The notes under the pieces were generated by a model. The model made no database searches. It had not been told where the DNA came from and worked only from the letters and a program-made list of their open reading frames with translations. Position numbers and translations under genes: made by a program. From contig CAJXGD010000019.1 of assembly GCA_913053845.1 (NCBI GenBank), positions 1 through 39,184 on the forward strand: a stretch of DNA of 39,184 nucleotides, read 5' to 3'. The DNA comes from an uncultured bacterium. GTDB taxonomy: Bacteria; Bipolaricaulota; Bipolaricaulia; RBG-16-55-9; DRJF01. This document shows, piece after piece, positions 24,019-35,221 of this stretch. Positions within the stretch are counted from its first letter, which is position 1; each line of letters opens with the position of its first letter.

Positions 24019-24088
24019 ATATAGATCAACTCACGATGTGAGACCTGATTGACCATAACAAAGAAATAGGACTCCAAGGAGGTCCGAT

Positions 24089-25243
24089 ATGAACCGTCTG
24101 TGGCTTGTCTTATTGGTCATTGTGGCAATCGTTGTGGGCACCTTGCTCTGGCGAGGTGCCGGCCCTCAAGAGACGCCGACCTTGGCGTTGGTGGATTACA
24201 CCAGCGAGGGCGGACCCGATGGCGTAGCGATCGTGGACCTGAACCCTGGTTCCCGCACCTTCGGAGAGATCTTGCAACGGGTGGCCATCGCGCCCGGTGC
24301 CAATCCGCACCATCTCTACTACAATCGTGACGGCAGCCGGCTCTACACCACGGCGCTAGGTGACCACGCCCTCTATCGAATCACCTTGCGCGATGAGCGC
24401 ATAGAGGAGATCGTACCGCTGGATACAGGCTCGTGCGTCGGGGGCGAAGACCTCTACTTCAGCGAGGACGGGAAAAAATTCTACCTCACCTGCCTTGGAT
24501 CGAGCCAAGTGATCGTCTTTGACGCCAAGAGCGAGCGCATGCTCTCCTCCATCGAAGCTCCGCCGCCGAACGAGCCGTATTTTCTGCACCCCCACGGCAT
24601 CGACGCCGACGAAGGCATTGATCGCCTGATCATCACCAATACGATCTCGCTGAAGCTCGACAACCCTCAGTCGGCCCTGACCATCATCGAGCTCAGCTCC
24701 GGCAAGGTGCTCTCGACGCATCTTTTGGCCAAGGACCCTAGCGTACCCAGTGGGCCGGTCGAGGTCACCTTCCTACCCGATCGCTCGCTCGCCTTTGTGA
24801 CCAACATGCTGGAAGGCACCCTCTGGATGGCCATCTGGAACGAACAAAGCAAGGAGTTTAAGTTCAAACTGGTAGATGATGGGGGCCCCCGGGGCCAGAG
24901 CTGGCCGCTGGAGATATATCCGGGGCCGGACGGTAATCTCTATGTAAGCTGGGCCCAGCCCGGCTTGGTGAACGTCTATAATCTCAAAGACCCGGAGGCG
25001 CCGCGCCTGATCAGGACACTGCCCGCCGAGCCTGGAGCACATCATATCGCCTTCAGCAACGATGGCAGATACCTGTTCGTCCAGAACAACCTGCTCAACT
25101 TGGAGAAGATGAACGCCGGGACCATCTCCGTGCTGGATCTGAACTCCGGCCGGCCGGTGGCCACGGTGGACAGTTTCATCCAGCAGGGGTTGCAACCGGC
25201 CTCCCTCTTGCTCTTGGGGAGAGGAGGAGGTCGCGGCTACTAA
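24089..25243 (+). CDS. Membrane-anchored His-rich YncE-like beta-propeller protein
   Basis: 384 aa. ATG at 24089 with AAGGAGG upstream. Residues 1-22 (MNRLWLVLLVIVAIVVGTLL) form a signal anchor, placing the rest outside the cytoplasm. Repeats such as HHLYYNRDGSRLYTT, DLYFSEDGKKFYLT, VTFLPDRSLAFVT and HHIAFSNDGRYLFVQ are blades of a seven-bladed propeller related to YncE/surface-layer-type or SBP56-like proteins. Conserved-looking His clusters (NPHH, GDHAL, HPHG, AHH) could bind a metal. It shares its promoter-operator arrangement with the downstream CopA, so a role in copper handling is inferred. No catalytic assignment is possible; a plain structural propeller is the alternative. Confidence 0.75.
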   Translation: MNRLWLVLLVIVAIVVGTLLWRGAGPQETPTLALVDYTSEGGPDGVAIVDLNPGSRTFGEILQRVAIAPGANPHHLYYNRDGSRLYTTALGDHALYRITLRDERIEEIVPLDTGSCVGGEDLYFSEDGKKFYLTCLGSSQVIVFDAKSERMLSSIEAPPPNEPYFLHPHGIDADEGIDRLIITNTISLKLDNPQSALTIIELSSGKVLSTHLLAKDPSVPSGPVEVTFLPDRSLAFVTNMLEGTLWMAIWNEQSKEFKFKLVDDGGPRGQSWPLEIYPGPDGNLYVSWAQPGLVNVYNLKDPEAPRLIRTLPAEPGAHHIAFSNDGRYLFVQNNLLNLEKMNAGTISVLDLNSGRPVATVDSFIQQGLQPASLLLLGRGGGRGY

Positions 25244-25247
25244 CGGC

Positions 25248-25276
25248 TTGACAGGATGCCCATGATCTGCTATGAT
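25248..25276 (+). promoter_or_regulatory. Promoter of copA
   Basis: TTGACA (25248-25253), 17-nt spacer, TATGAT (25271-25276). Begins 5 nt after the stop of the propeller gene, so copA has its own transcript. Confidence 0.8.
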
Positions 25277-25286
25277 GGGGCTGTCC

Positions 25287-25305
25287 ACCCCTCCCCAAGG
25301 GGGGT
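25287..25305 (+). promoter_or_regulatory. CsoR-like operator, copy 2
   Basis: ACCCCTCCCCAAGGGGGGT, an imperfect dyad (ACCCC...GGGGT outer arms) starting 10 nt after the copA -10 box. It shares 17 nt exactly with the site at 23999, and both are followed by CAACTCACGA about 10-12 nt later. Likely bound by a copper-sensing repressor. Confidence 0.65.
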
Positions 25306-25334
25306 AGGAAGAACCAACTCACGAGGTGATGGTG

Positions 25335-28070
25335 ATGAAGCAACTAACATTGCAGGTTAAGGGCATGACCTGCGAGCACTGCGTCAAGAGCGTGACCAAG
25401 GCGCTCGAAGGGGTATCCGGCGTCTCGCGTGCCGAGGTCTCTCTGGCCGCAGGACAAGCTGTAGTAGCGCTCAGCAACGGGGTTCAGACCACTCGGCTGA
25501 TCAGTGCGGTCGAAGAGGCCGGCTACCAAGCCGAGGCCGAAGGGGAGGAGGCAGGCGAAGAGCCCTCCGATTCAGACGAGCCGGACAGCCAGGCCGTCCC
25601 CTCGGCAGAGCCGCATGCCCCAGTTGAACTCGCCAAAGCTGAGAAACTGGAGCGGCTGGAGCTGCCCATCGAGGGGATGAGCTGTGCCTCCTGCGTGGCC
25701 AAGATCCAAAAGGGGCTCTCCGGCCTGGAGGGCGTCGCCCAGGCCGAGGTCAACTTCGCCCTGGATCGGGCGACGGTCACCTACGATCCCACGCTCGTTC
25801 AACCTCAGGCGTTCAACCAAACGGTGCATGAATTGGGCTATAAGGTGCCACTGGCACGGATCACCCTCCCCATACAGGGCATGACCTGCGCCTCCTGTGT
25901 CGCCAAGGTGGAGAAGGTCCTGAAGACCCTACCAGGCGTCGCCTCGGCCAGCGTCAACCTGGCCACCGAGCGGGCGGCGCTGGAATACCTGCCCAGCTCG
26001 GTCACCATCAAGGATTTTCAGCAGGCTGTGCACGGGATCGGCTACGAGATTCCCGATCAGACGCGTGAACCCGGCGAGGATCCCTCGGAGCGCGAGGAGC
26101 GCAGCCGACGAGAGGCTTTCATCCAGTTGCGCAATAAATTGGTCGTGGGCACCATCCTCTCACTGGCCGTCTTGATCGGCACTTATATCACCCATTGGTC
26201 GCCCTGGATCTTGTTCCTGTTGACCACCCCAGTGCAGTTCTGGGTCGGTTGGCAGTTCTACCGGGCGGCTTGGGGTGCAGCCCGACACAAGACTACTGAC
26301 ATGAACACCCTTATCGCTGTGGGCACCTCGGCTGCTTATCTCTACAGCTTGGCAGCCACGGTCGCTCCGGGCTTCTTCGAAGGCGCCGGCCTGAGCGCCG
26401 ATGTCTACTATGACACCGCGGCCCTGATCACTACCCTGATCCTGCTGGGCCGCGTGCTGGAAGCGCGGGCCAAGGGCCAAGCCTCCTCGGCGATTAAGAA
26501 GCTGATGGGGATGAGCGCCAAGACGGCCCGGGTCGTTCGAGATGGTCAGGAAGAGGACATTCCCATTGATGAGGTGCAGGTGGGCGACTTGGTCTTGGTG
26601 CGGCCCGGCGAGAAGATCCCGGTGGATGGCCAAATAGTCAGCGGCCACTCCAGCGTAGATGAATCCATGATCACCGGCGAGCCGCTGCCGGTGGAAAAAC
26701 AGGTCAGTGATGAGGTCATCGGGGCGACGATCAATAGGACCGGCTCCTTTACCTTCAAGACGACCAAAGTGGGCAAGGAGACGGCGCTGGCACAGATCAT
26801 CCAACTGGTCGAAGAGGCTCAGACCTCCAAGCCGCCGATCGCCCGTCTGGCCGACACGATCGCCAGCTACTTCGTGCCCGTCGTCTTCGGGATCGCCCTG
26901 CTGACCTTTGGCACTTGGATAGTCTTCGGACCGCAGCCGGCCTTCACTTATGCCCTGCTGAGCAGCGTGGCGGTGCTGATCATCGCCTGTCCCTGCGCGC
27001 TGGGCCTGGCCACCCCCACCAGCATCATGGTCAGCACCGGGAAGGGTGCGGAGAACGGCGTGCTGATCCGCGGCGGTGAGTCGTTGGAGACGGCCCATAA
27101 ACTGACAACGGTGGTACTGGATAAGACGGGCACGCTCACCGAGGGCAAACCGCGAGTCACCGACCTGATCGCCCTGAACGGCCTAAGCCAGGATGAACTG
27201 CTCGCCCTGGCGGCTTCGATCGAAAAGTACTCCGAGCACCCGCTGGGCGAGGCGATCGTCCAGGGCGCCGCGGAGCGGGGCCTTACGCTGGAGAAACCGG
27301 AGCAGTTCGAGGCAATCCCCGGTCAAGGCGTACAGGCAGAGCTCCAGGGTCGTCGGGTCACCCTGGGCAACCTGAAGCTGATGCAGACCGAGGGGATCTC
27401 GCCCGATGGCTTGGAGGACCCTGCCGGGCGCCTGGCCGACGAGGGCAAGACGCCTGTCTACCTCGCGGTAGATGGGCAGCCGGTCGGCCTGGTGGCCGTG
27501 GCAGACACGCTCAAGGAGGGCTCGCGAGAGGCGGTGGAGGTGCTCGAGCACCAGGGCTTGGAGGTGGTCATGCTCACCGGGGATAACCCCAAGACCGCCC
27601 AGGCGATTGCCCACCAGGTCGGGATCAAACGCGTTCTGGCCGGTGTCCTGCCCCAGGGCAAGGCGGCGGCCATCCAAGAGCTCCAGGCCGAAGGCAAGCG
27701 GGTGGCCATGGTGGGCGACGGGATCAACGACGCACCGGCGCTGACCCAGGCAGATATCGGCATCTCCATTGGCACCGGGACCGACGTGGCGATGGAGTCC
27801 TCTGACATCACCCTGATCCGGGGTGATCTGCGCGGGGTGGTGATGGCCATCGCGCTCAGCCGAGCCACGGTGCGCAACATCAAGCAGAACCTCTTTTGGG
27901 CTTTCGGCTATAATGTGTTGCTCATCCCGCTGGCCGCCGGTGTGCTCTACCCCTTTACCGGCTGGTTGCTCGACCCCATCTTGGCCGCTGCTGCGATGGG
28001 GCTCTCGTCGGTGACGGTGGTCAGCAACGCGCTCCGGTTGCGCCGCTTCAAGGCTCCGGCAGGTACATAG
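25335..28070 (+). CDS. copA: Copper-exporting P1B-type ATPase with three metal-binding domains
   Basis: 911 aa from the ATG at 25335, which is 6 nt after GAGGTG; GTG 25326 and ATG 25329 are also in frame but sit on the RBS. Three heavy-metal-associated domains: C13/C16 (GMTCEHC), C117/C120 (GMSCASC) and C185/C188 (GMTCASC). The first is separated by an acidic linker. The membrane Cu(I) motif is C552-P-C554 ([13 protein letters not shown]). The phosphorylated Asp is D596 ([10 protein letters not shown]), with [10 protein letters not shown] and the HP motif (SEHPLGEAI). It pumps Cu+ out of the cytoplasm. Eight membrane helices are expected. Transcription is probably copper-induced through the operator at 25287. 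Confidence 0.96.
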   Translation: MKQLTLQVKGMTCEHCVKSVTKALEGVSGVSRAEVSLAAGQAVVALSNGVQTTRLISAVEEAGYQAEAEGEEAGEEPSDSDEPDSQAVPSAEPHAPVELAKAEKLERLELPIEGMSCASCVAKIQKGLSGLEGVAQAEVNFALDRATVTYDPTLVQPQAFNQTVHELGYKVPLARITLPIQGMTCASCVAKVEKVLKTLPGVASASVNLATERAALEYLPSSVTIKDFQQAVHGIGYEIPDQTREPGEDPSEREERSRREAFIQLRNKLVVGTILSLAVLIGTYITHWSPWILFLLTTPVQFWVGWQFYRAAWGAARHKTTDMNTLIAVGTSAAYLYSLAATVAPGFFEGAGLSADVYYDTAALITTLILLGRVLEARAKGQASSAIKKLMGMSAKTARVVRDGQEEDIPIDEVQVGDLVLVRPGEKIPVDGQIVSGHSSVDESMITGEPLPVEKQVSDEVIGATINRTGSFTFKTTKVGKETALAQIIQLVEEAQTSKPPIARLADTIASYFVPVVFGIALLTFGTWIVFGPQPAFTYALLSSVAVLIIACPCALGLATPTSIMVSTGKGAENGVLIRGGESLETAHKLTTVVLDKTGTLTEGKPRVTDLIALNGLSQDELLALAASIEKYSEHPLGEAIVQGAAERGLTLEKPEQFEAIPGQGVQAELQGRRVTLGNLKLMQTEGISPDGLEDPAGRLADEGKTPVYLAVDGQPVGLVAVADTLKEGSREAVEVLEHQGLEVVMLTGDNPKTAQAIAHQVGIKRVLAGVLPQGKAAAIQELQAEGKRVAMVGDGINDAPALTQADIGISIGTGTDVAMESSDITLIRGDLRGVVMAIALSRATVRNIKQNLFWAFGYNVLLIPLAAGVLYPFTGWLLDPILAAAAMGLSSVTVVSNALRLRRFKAPAGT

Positions 28071-28151
28071 CCTTAGCCTGCGAATCTGATGCTACGAAGG
28101 CCGCACGGGATGTGAACTGAGCCGATGAGCTTTGCCGATATGATCGCCGGC
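28071..28151. other. Convergent gap between copA and larC
   Basis: 81 nt; no convincing terminator hairpin or small gene seen. Confidence 0.5.
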
Positions 28152-29342
28152 TTAGCTCACTTCCCGCTGCAGTTGCTCTTCCGCCGCCGCGCGGGCCAGC
28201 CGCTCGATCTGCTCCAGCGGCAGGCCGGAGTTTATCGCCAGCTCACGGCAGTCTTCATATTCAGGCTTGACGTTGACGATCTCTTGGCCTAGCCGCCCCA
28301 GCTTGACTCGCACCATCCCCCCAGGGAGCTTCACGCTGATGAGCTCGCGCTCCAAGATGCGCTTGTTGACCCGGTGCAGGCGCAGCCCCAAAGTGGTCGT
28401 CTCGCGGAAGAGCAGCTCGCTCAAGGCATCTATCCGCTCGGCCGCGGCCAACAGGTAGAGCCGAACCCCCCAGCGCCCCTTCTTCATCTGCAAGCTGTGC
28501 CAACTGACGTCCTGCGCCCCGGCGGCAAAGAGTTTTTCACGCAGATAGGGCAAAAGCTCCGGGCTCATGTCATCCAGATCGGTCTCGATGACGGTTGCTT
28601 CTTGCTCGGCGATCGGCCGGGCCAGCGGCTGGCCAAAGAGCACGCGCAGGGCATTGGGTATCTCCAGCTCGCGCGTTCCGGCCCCATAGCCGCTGACCGA
28701 CCAGCGGGCAGCCGGCAGCCGAAATTCGGGCCGCAGATGGCGCAGGATAGCCGCACCCGTCGGGGTGATCAGCTCGGCCTCAATGCCGGAAGAGTAAGTA
28801 GGCAGCCCCTTCAATAGCTCCAGCGTCGCTGGGGCGGGCACCGGGTAGAGACCATGCTGCGTCTGCACCATGCCCGAGCCGAGATTGACCTTGGAAGCAT
28901 ACCAGCGCTCGATCTGGAGCTGTTCGATGACGATGGCCGCCCCGACGATGTCATAGATCGAGTCCAGCGCACCCACCTCGTGAAAGTGTACCTGCTCCGG
29001 GGGAACTCCATGAACCTGCCCCTCGGCCTCGGCCAATAAGCCGAAAATCGCCAAGGCGCGCTCGCGCTCTCCCACGGCCAGCACGCTGGAGCCGATCAGC
29101 GCTTGAATCTCATGCAAGCTGCGATGATGCGCTTCATCAGGCACAGCGATCGCAAAGTCCAGCTTGGTCGCCTGCAGCGCGCATCGCTGGACCGGTCGGA
29201 CCTTAAGCTGAACCGGTCCTAGTCCCAGCAGGGCCAAGCGCTCGGTCAGGAGCCCTGGCGAGATCAGGCCAGAGTGCAGCCAGGCGCCCAGAAACATATC
29301 GCCGCTCAGGCCGGCGAAGCAGTCCAAATAAGCAATTTTCAT
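28152..29342 (-). CDS. larC: Nickel-pincer cofactor nickel insertase LarC
   Basis: 396 aa. N-terminus MKIAYLDCFAGLSGDMFLGAWL is the family signature; HFHEVGALDSIYDIVGA and ETDLDDMSPELLPYL are also conserved. LarC inserts nickel into pyridinium-3,5-bisthiocarboxylic acid mononucleotide in a CTP-dependent step, finishing the cofactor of lactate racemase and related enzymes. In Lactobacillus plantarum LarC is made by ribosomal frameshifting; here it is one uninterrupted frame. Its ATG overlaps the larB stop by 4 nt (29339-29342). Confidence 0.93.
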   Translation of the reverse strand: MKIAYLDCFAGLSGDMFLGAWLHSGLISPGLLTERLALLGLGPVQLKVRPVQRCALQATKLDFAIAVPDEAHHRSLHEIQALIGSSVLAVGERERALAIFGLLAEAEGQVHGVPPEQVHFHEVGALDSIYDIVGAAIVIEQLQIERWYASKVNLGSGMVQTQHGLYPVPAPATLELLKGLPTYSSGIEAELITPTGAAILRHLRPEFRLPAARWSVSGYGAGTRELEIPNALRVLFGQPLARPIAEQEATVIETDLDDMSPELLPYLREKLFAAGAQDVSWHSLQMKKGRWGVRLYLLAAAERIDALSELLFRETTTLGLRLHRVNKRILERELISVKLPGGMVRVKLGRLGQEIVNVKPEYEDCRELAINSGLPLEQIERLARAAAEEQLQREVS

Positions 29343-30094
29343 GGTAGATTGAGCCGATTGATGCGGCTAGCCAGCACGCCCGCCCCCAGCCCATTGTCAA
29401 TGTTAACCACCGCCACGCCGGGCACGCAACTGCTCAGCATGGTCAGGAGTGCCGCCAGGCCCTGGAAGCTGGCTCCGTAACCCACGCTGGTGGGCACGGC
29501 GATCACCGGCTGAGCGACCAGCCCCGCGACCAGCGTGGGCAGGACGCCATCCATGCCGGCGATGGTGATCAGCACCTGAGCCTGCCGGAGCTTGTCCCGC
29601 TGGGCCAGCAGGCGATGCACTCCGGCCGCGCCCACGTCGAAGAGGCGCCAGAGGTCGTTGCCTAAAAGCTCGGCGGTGACCGCCGCCTCCTCCGCGACCG
29701 GAATATCTGAGCTGCCGGCGGTGAGCACCAGGATCGGCCCGCCGCGGCGCTCGCGCGACCGTCCCAGGGAGATCAACCGTGCCTGATCATGATAAACTGC
29801 CTGTGGCAGCGCACGCCGGACAACTTGAAAATCATCCGGCGTCGCGCGGCTGGCCAGTACCAAGCTCTCACTCCGGCTGAGCTGCTCCATGATCCGGGCC
29901 ACCTGCTCCGGGCTCTTGCCCGGACAGTAGACGACTTCGGGTATGCCAGTGCGCGCCGAGCGCTCCGGCTCCGGCTTGGCGCCTGCTAGCTCGATAAAGC
30001 CGCGCGCCTGGTGCAGGCTGGCCAGCGCCCGCTCGACGCTCAGTTCTCCCCCCTGCACCTGTCGCAGCAGGGCGCGCAGCTCGGGCTCTCTCAA
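29339..30094 (-). CDS. larB: Nickel-pincer cofactor biosynthesis protein LarB
   Basis: 251 aa from the TTG at 30094, chosen because GGAGG lies 5 nt upstream and the TTGA overlaps the larE stop; an ATG at 30196 would add 34 residues unlike the family. PurE-like fold: PEVVYCPGKSPEQVARI, ILVLTAGSSDIPVAEEAA, GAAGVHRLL, VPTSVGYGASFQGLAALLTMLSSC and NIDNGLGAG are typical. Carboxylates nicotinic acid adenine dinucleotide and hydrolyses it to the bis-carboxylated mononucleotide, the first step to the Ni cofactor. Confidence 0.93.
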   Translation of the reverse strand: MREPELRALLRQVQGGELSVERALASLHQARGFIELAGAKPEPERSARTGIPEVVYCPGKSPEQVARIMEQLSRSESLVLASRATPDDFQVVRRALPQAVYHDQARLISLGRSRERRGGPILVLTAGSSDIPVAEEAAVTAELLGNDLWRLFDVGAAGVHRLLAQRDKLRQAQVLITIAGMDGVLPTLVAGLVAQPVIAVPTSVGYGASFQGLAALLTMLSSCVPGVAVVNIDNGLGAGVLASRINRLNLP

Positions 30095-30918
30095 AACCCC
30101 TCCGGAGCGCTCGGCCGGAGCGCCTCGTTCATGCTCCCGGAGCGATAGCCCTCCAGATCGAGGGTCACATAGCGAAAGCCCAGCGCCTTCAGCCACCGGC
30201 TGACCTGACTGCGGGCTGCGACCAGTTTAGGTATCTGGTCCGGCAGGACCTCGATGCGGGCCAATTGCTCATAATGGCGCACCCGCACCTGCGTGAAGCC
30301 CAAGCCGTATAGATACTCTTCGGCCTGATCTACCCGGCGCAATTTTGCGACCGTGATGGCGCTGCCATAGGGCAAGCGCGCCGCCAGGCAGGACATCGCC
30401 GGCTTGTTCCAGGTGGGCAACCCCAACGCCTGGGAGAGCCGGCGAATCTCGGCCTTGAGTAAGTGGGCCTCCAAGAGCGGGCTGCGCACCTGGTGCGCTT
30501 TTAAGGCCCGCATTCCCGGACGATGATCACCCAGATCAGAGTAGGTTGTACCGTCGGCGATATAAGCGAAATCGTGCTGCTGAGCGATCTGGCGCAGCAC
30601 CCCAAAAAGTTCTTGCTTGCAATGGAAGCAACGGTCGGTCGGATTCTGGGCAAAACGGGGATCGCTGAGCTCGCGCGTCGGGATCAACAGATGCTCAACT
30701 TTCAGTCGGCGGGCCAGCTCGCGCGCGCCGGCGGTCTCGCGTTGGGAATAGACAGGCGAAATCGCCGTGACGGCCAGCACCTGCTGGGCGCCCAACTCCT
30801 GACAGGTGGCGGCTAGGAGAAATGAGCTGTCGACACCACCGGAGAAGGCGACGGCCAGCCGCCCCATTCCCCGGATGATCCGAGCGAGATGTTGGCGCTT
30901 GGTTTCCAGTTGGTCCAC
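30091..30918 (-). CDS. larE: ATP-dependent sacrificial sulfur transferase LarE
   Basis: 275 aa, GTG start at 30918, 12 nt after glmS. The PP-loop SGGVDSSFL (residues 26-34) binds ATP. C177 in NKPAMSCLAARLPYG matches the Cys that donates its sulfur in Lactobacillus LarE; C97 and C100 (DRCFHCK) are also present. It adds sulfur to both carboxylates made by LarB. No strong RBS is seen, so translation may be coupled to glmS. Confidence 0.92.
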   Translation of the reverse strand: MDQLETKRQHLARIIRGMGRLAVAFSGGVDSSFLLAATCQELGAQQVLAVTAISPVYSQRETAGARELARRLKVEHLLIPTRELSDPRFAQNPTDRCFHCKQELFGVLRQIAQQHDFAYIADGTTYSDLGDHRPGMRALKAHQVRSPLLEAHLLKAEIRRLSQALGLPTWNKPAMSCLAARLPYGSAITVAKLRRVDQAEEYLYGLGFTQVRVRHYEQLARIEVLPDQIPKLVAARSQVSRWLKALGFRYVTLDLEGYRSGSMNEALRPSAPEGF

Positions 30919-30930
30919 GGTGGGCCCAGC

Positions 30931-32760
<1,830 letters not shown>

Positions 32761-32842
32761 GATACGCCCCCTTCAAGTCGGCAAAGTATAACCGATCGCA
32801 GCGGCAGGGGAAAATCTTTCCGGCCGGCTGAGGGCGAAACTA

Positions 32843-32871
32843 TTGTCAGCGACAGGGGTCTTTGCTATAAT
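32843..32871 (+). promoter_or_regulatory. Promoter of the DUF151 gene (and pgk)
   Basis: TTGTCA (32843-32848), 17-nt spacer, TATAAT (32866-32871), 32 nt before the start codon. Near-consensus, divergent from glmS. Confidence 0.8.
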
Positions 32872-32903
32872 AACGCCGAGGTCTATATCAGGAGGTTCTT
32901 TCG

Positions 32904-33398
32904 ATGCGAGAAGTCGAGGTCAAAGCGTTGCTGGTGGATCCGTACCAGAATGCGCCGGTACTCCTGCTCAAAGACCAGAGCTCGGAGAAGGTCGTGCCGG
33001 TGTGGATCGGCAGCCCGGAGGCCACCGCCATCGCTATGGAGCTTCAGCATCGGGAGTTCCCCCGTCCGCTCACCCATGACCTGCTCAAGAGCACCATCCA
33101 GGTGCTGGGGGGTGCGCTGGACATGGTCGTGATAGACAACATCCAAGAGGCTACCTATTACGCCACGCTGTTCGTGCGCGACCGGGCAGGCGAGGTACAT
33201 GAGTTGGACGCGCGCCCTTCCGATTCCATCGCGCTGGCCCTACGGATGAAGAGCCCTATCTACATCTCCGAAGAGGTCTTTGCCACCTCGGCCATCGAGT
33301 TGCCGGACAACGATGAGGATGAGGATCAACGCGAGCAATTCCAGAGCTTCGTCGATCACGAGATGAACGTGGCCGACTTCAAACGCTTCATCCAGTGA
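32904..33398 (+). CDS. Bifunctional nuclease family protein (DUF151)
   Basis: A 164-aa protein with AGGAGG 8 nt before the ATG. VPVWIGSPEATAIAMELQ, RPLTHDLLKSTIQVLGG and LDARPSDSIALALRMKSPIYISEEVF are the conserved DUF151/BFN motifs. The C-terminus (ELPDNDEDEDQREQF) is acidic and helical. Plant and some bacterial members have DNase/RNase activity, but the cellular role of bacterial versions is unsettled. Followed 22 nt later by pgk and probably co-transcribed. Confidence 0.9.
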   Translation: MREVEVKALLVDPYQNAPVLLLKDQSSEKVVPVWIGSPEATAIAMELQHREFPRPLTHDLLKSTIQVLGGALDMVVIDNIQEATYYATLFVRDRAGEVHELDARPSDSIALALRMKSPIYISEEVFATSAIELPDNDEDEDQREQFQSFVDHEMNVADFKRFIQ

Positions 33399-33420
33399 TT
33401 CTTCCATAGAAGGGAGCGCT

Positions 33421-34611
33421 TTGCGCTTAAAGGGGCTTAGCGAGCTGCAACTCCGGGGGCGACGGGTGCTGCTGCGGGTGGACTTCAACGTGCCCCTCTC
33501 CGACGGACAGGTCACCGACGATACGCGCATCCGCGCGGCGCTGCCCACCATAAAAGCCCTGCTCGATCGCCAGGCACTGGTCATCCTGCTCTCGCACCTG
33601 GGACGACCTCAAGGCCAGGTAGTAGCGAACTTGAGCCTCAAACCGGTGGGCCGGCGGCTGAGTGAGCTGCTGGGCCGGCCGGTGAAGCTGCTGCCCGACT
33701 GCGTCGGTACTCAGGTGGAACAGACTCTCTCAACTCTTTCCCCCGGCCAAGTCGTTCTCTTAGAGAATGTCCGTTTTCACCCCGGTGAAGAGGCCAATGA
33801 GGCCGGTTTCGCGCGGCAACTGGCTCGACTGGCCGATTGCTACGTCGACGACGCCTTTGGCACGGCGCACCGGGCCCATGCTTCCACCTATGGGGTGGCG
33901 CGGCTGTTGCCGGCGGCGGCCGGTCTGCTCTTGCAGCGTGAGGTGGAGACGCTCAGCCGGGCGGTGGAGAATCCGGTGCGGCCCTTCTGGGCGATCATCG
34001 GCGGGGCCAAGCTGTCCGGCAAGCTGAGCGTACTCCAATATTTACTGGACAAAGTGGATGGTTTTCTCATCGGTGGGGGGGTGGCCTTTACCTTGCTGCG
34101 GGCCCGCGGCCTGGCCATCGGGCGCTCGCTGCTGGACGAACCGGCTTTGCCGCAGGTCCAGCGCACCCTGGAGCAGGCCCAAGAGCGCGGGAAGCAGATG
34201 CTGTTGCCGGTGGACCTGCAAGTTGCGCCGGCGCTGCGAGCTGGCAGCGCGGCGCACGTGGTGCCGGTCGAGCAGATTCCTCCCGATCAGATGGGTCTGG
34301 ACATCGGGCCAGAGACGATTCGGCTGTTTGAGCAACGGGTCAAGCGCGCCCGCACGCTGCTCTGGGCCGGGCCGTTGGGTGCCTTCGAGACGCCGCCCTT
34401 CGGGGAGGGCAGCTTCGCCGTAGCGCGGGCGATCGCCAGCTCTCCGCAGACTTTCGCCATTATCGGCGGAGGCGACAGCGCTGCGGCCTTCCATGCCGCC
34501 GGCCTGGGCGAAACTCCCAACGTCTATATCTCGACCGGCGGAGGGGCCACCTTGGCCTTCATTGGCGGGCGCAAGCTCCTGCCACTGGAGATCCTGAGGG
34601 CAGAGTCCTAG
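33421..34611 (+). CDS. pgk: Phosphoglycerate kinase
   Basis: 396 aa, TTG start at 33421 with AGAAGGGAG upstream. RVLLRVDFNVPLSDG, LLSHLGRPQG, LENVRFHPGEEAN, YVDDAFGTAHRAHAST, FWAIIGGAKLSGKLSVL, IGGGVAFTLL, WAGPLGAFE and the C-terminal ATP-binding GGGDSAAAFHAAG are all present. Glycolysis/gluconeogenesis, 3-phosphoglycerate to 1,3-bisphosphoglycerate. Complete. Confidence 0.97.
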   Translation: MRLKGLSELQLRGRRVLLRVDFNVPLSDGQVTDDTRIRAALPTIKALLDRQALVILLSHLGRPQGQVVANLSLKPVGRRLSELLGRPVKLLPDCVGTQVEQTLSTLSPGQVVLLENVRFHPGEEANEAGFARQLARLADCYVDDAFGTAHRAHASTYGVARLLPAAAGLLLQREVETLSRAVENPVRPFWAIIGGAKLSGKLSVLQYLLDKVDGFLIGGGVAFTLLRARGLAIGRSLLDEPALPQVQRTLEQAQERGKQMLLPVDLQVAPALRAGSAAHVVPVEQIPPDQMGLDIGPETIRLFEQRVKRARTLLWAGPLGAFETPPFGEGSFAVARAIASSPQTFAIIGGGDSAAAFHAAGLGETPNVYISTGGGATLAFIGGRKLLPLEILRAES

Positions 34612-34614
34612 GGC

Positions 34615-34644
34615 TTGTCGGCCTCGGTCCTCCTGTGCTATACT
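34615..34644 (+). promoter_or_regulatory. Probable promoter of tRNA-Gly
   Basis: TTGTCG (34615-34620), 18-nt spacer, TATACT (34639-34644), 12 nt before the tRNA. Confidence 0.6.
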
Positions 34645-34656
34645 TGCAATTGTCAG

Positions 34657-34731
34657 GCGGGCGTAGCTCAGCGGTAGAGTTCTGGCTTCCCAAGCCAGCT
34701 GTCGCGGGTTCGAATCCCGTCGCCCGCTCCA
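34657..34731 (+). tRNA. tRNA-Gly (anticodon CCC)
   Basis: Acceptor GCGGGCG/CGCCCGC, D-arm TAGCTCAGCGGTAGA, anticodon stem CTGGC/GCCAG with loop TTCCCAA (anticodon CCC), T-arm CGGGTTCGAATCCCG, discriminator T and encoded CCA (34729-34731). Decodes GGG. Confidence 0.94.
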
Positions 34732-34826
34732 GGTGCTTGAGCTACTCCGGTTTTTCCCATTCCCTCGCCGGGCGAGTTGGCTGGCAACTGAGGGGTGCTG
34801 AGCGGGGGACAAACGAACTTCCTGCT

Positions 34827-35213
34827 TCAGCGCGTCCGTCTTTTCTTTTTTGCTTTCAGTTGGCGATAGCTATTCCTTGTTACACGATAGGTCTTCCCCT
34901 TGAACGTTCGAGTTTGTTCAAGTAGGCTAACGAGTTGATTCCATATCAGCTTGTGTCGTTCTTGCATATCGTGTTTTTCGCGTTTAAGTACAATGATGCC
35001 AGATGATTCAGAAGGGGGAGACTTAGTTGTATCGCCAAAATCATTGTCACACGTTAACAAGACACATCTGCGTCGCGTAGCTTCTTGAATGACGACGCTA
35101 TCTTTTGCTCCCTCAGAAAGCCGTAAATCCCGAAGTTTCGTTACTTGATGGCCTAGTTTTCCTAGCTTGATAGCGATAAAGTCTGGAATGTTCTTGTCAG
35201 TAAGGAAACGCAC
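34827..35213 (-). CDS. DUF5615 PIN-like protein, probable toxin partner
   Basis: 128 aa, GTG start at 35213. N-terminal FLTDKNIPDFIAIKLGKLGHQV and LLTCDNDFGD carry the paired acidic residues of the PIN-like DUF5615 family; the C-terminus is strongly basic (KAKKKRRTR). DUF5615 genes typically follow DUF433 genes, as here with an 8-nt gap, in putative toxin-antitoxin pairs. Activity on RNA is inferred, not shown. Clearly more A+T-rich than pgk or the DUF4139 gene on either side. Confidence 0.82.
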   Translation of the reverse strand: MRFLTDKNIPDFIAIKLGKLGHQVTKLRDLRLSEGAKDSVVIQEATRRRCVLLTCDNDFGDTTKSPPSESSGIIVLKREKHDMQERHKLIWNQLVSLLEQTRTFKGKTYRVTRNSYRQLKAKKKRRTR

Positions 35214-35221
35214 AATTCAAT

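Noticed and set aside
32761..32843. glmS ribozyme in the glmS leader
   Set aside because: The leader is short and G+C-rich and no glmS ribozyme core could be recognised.
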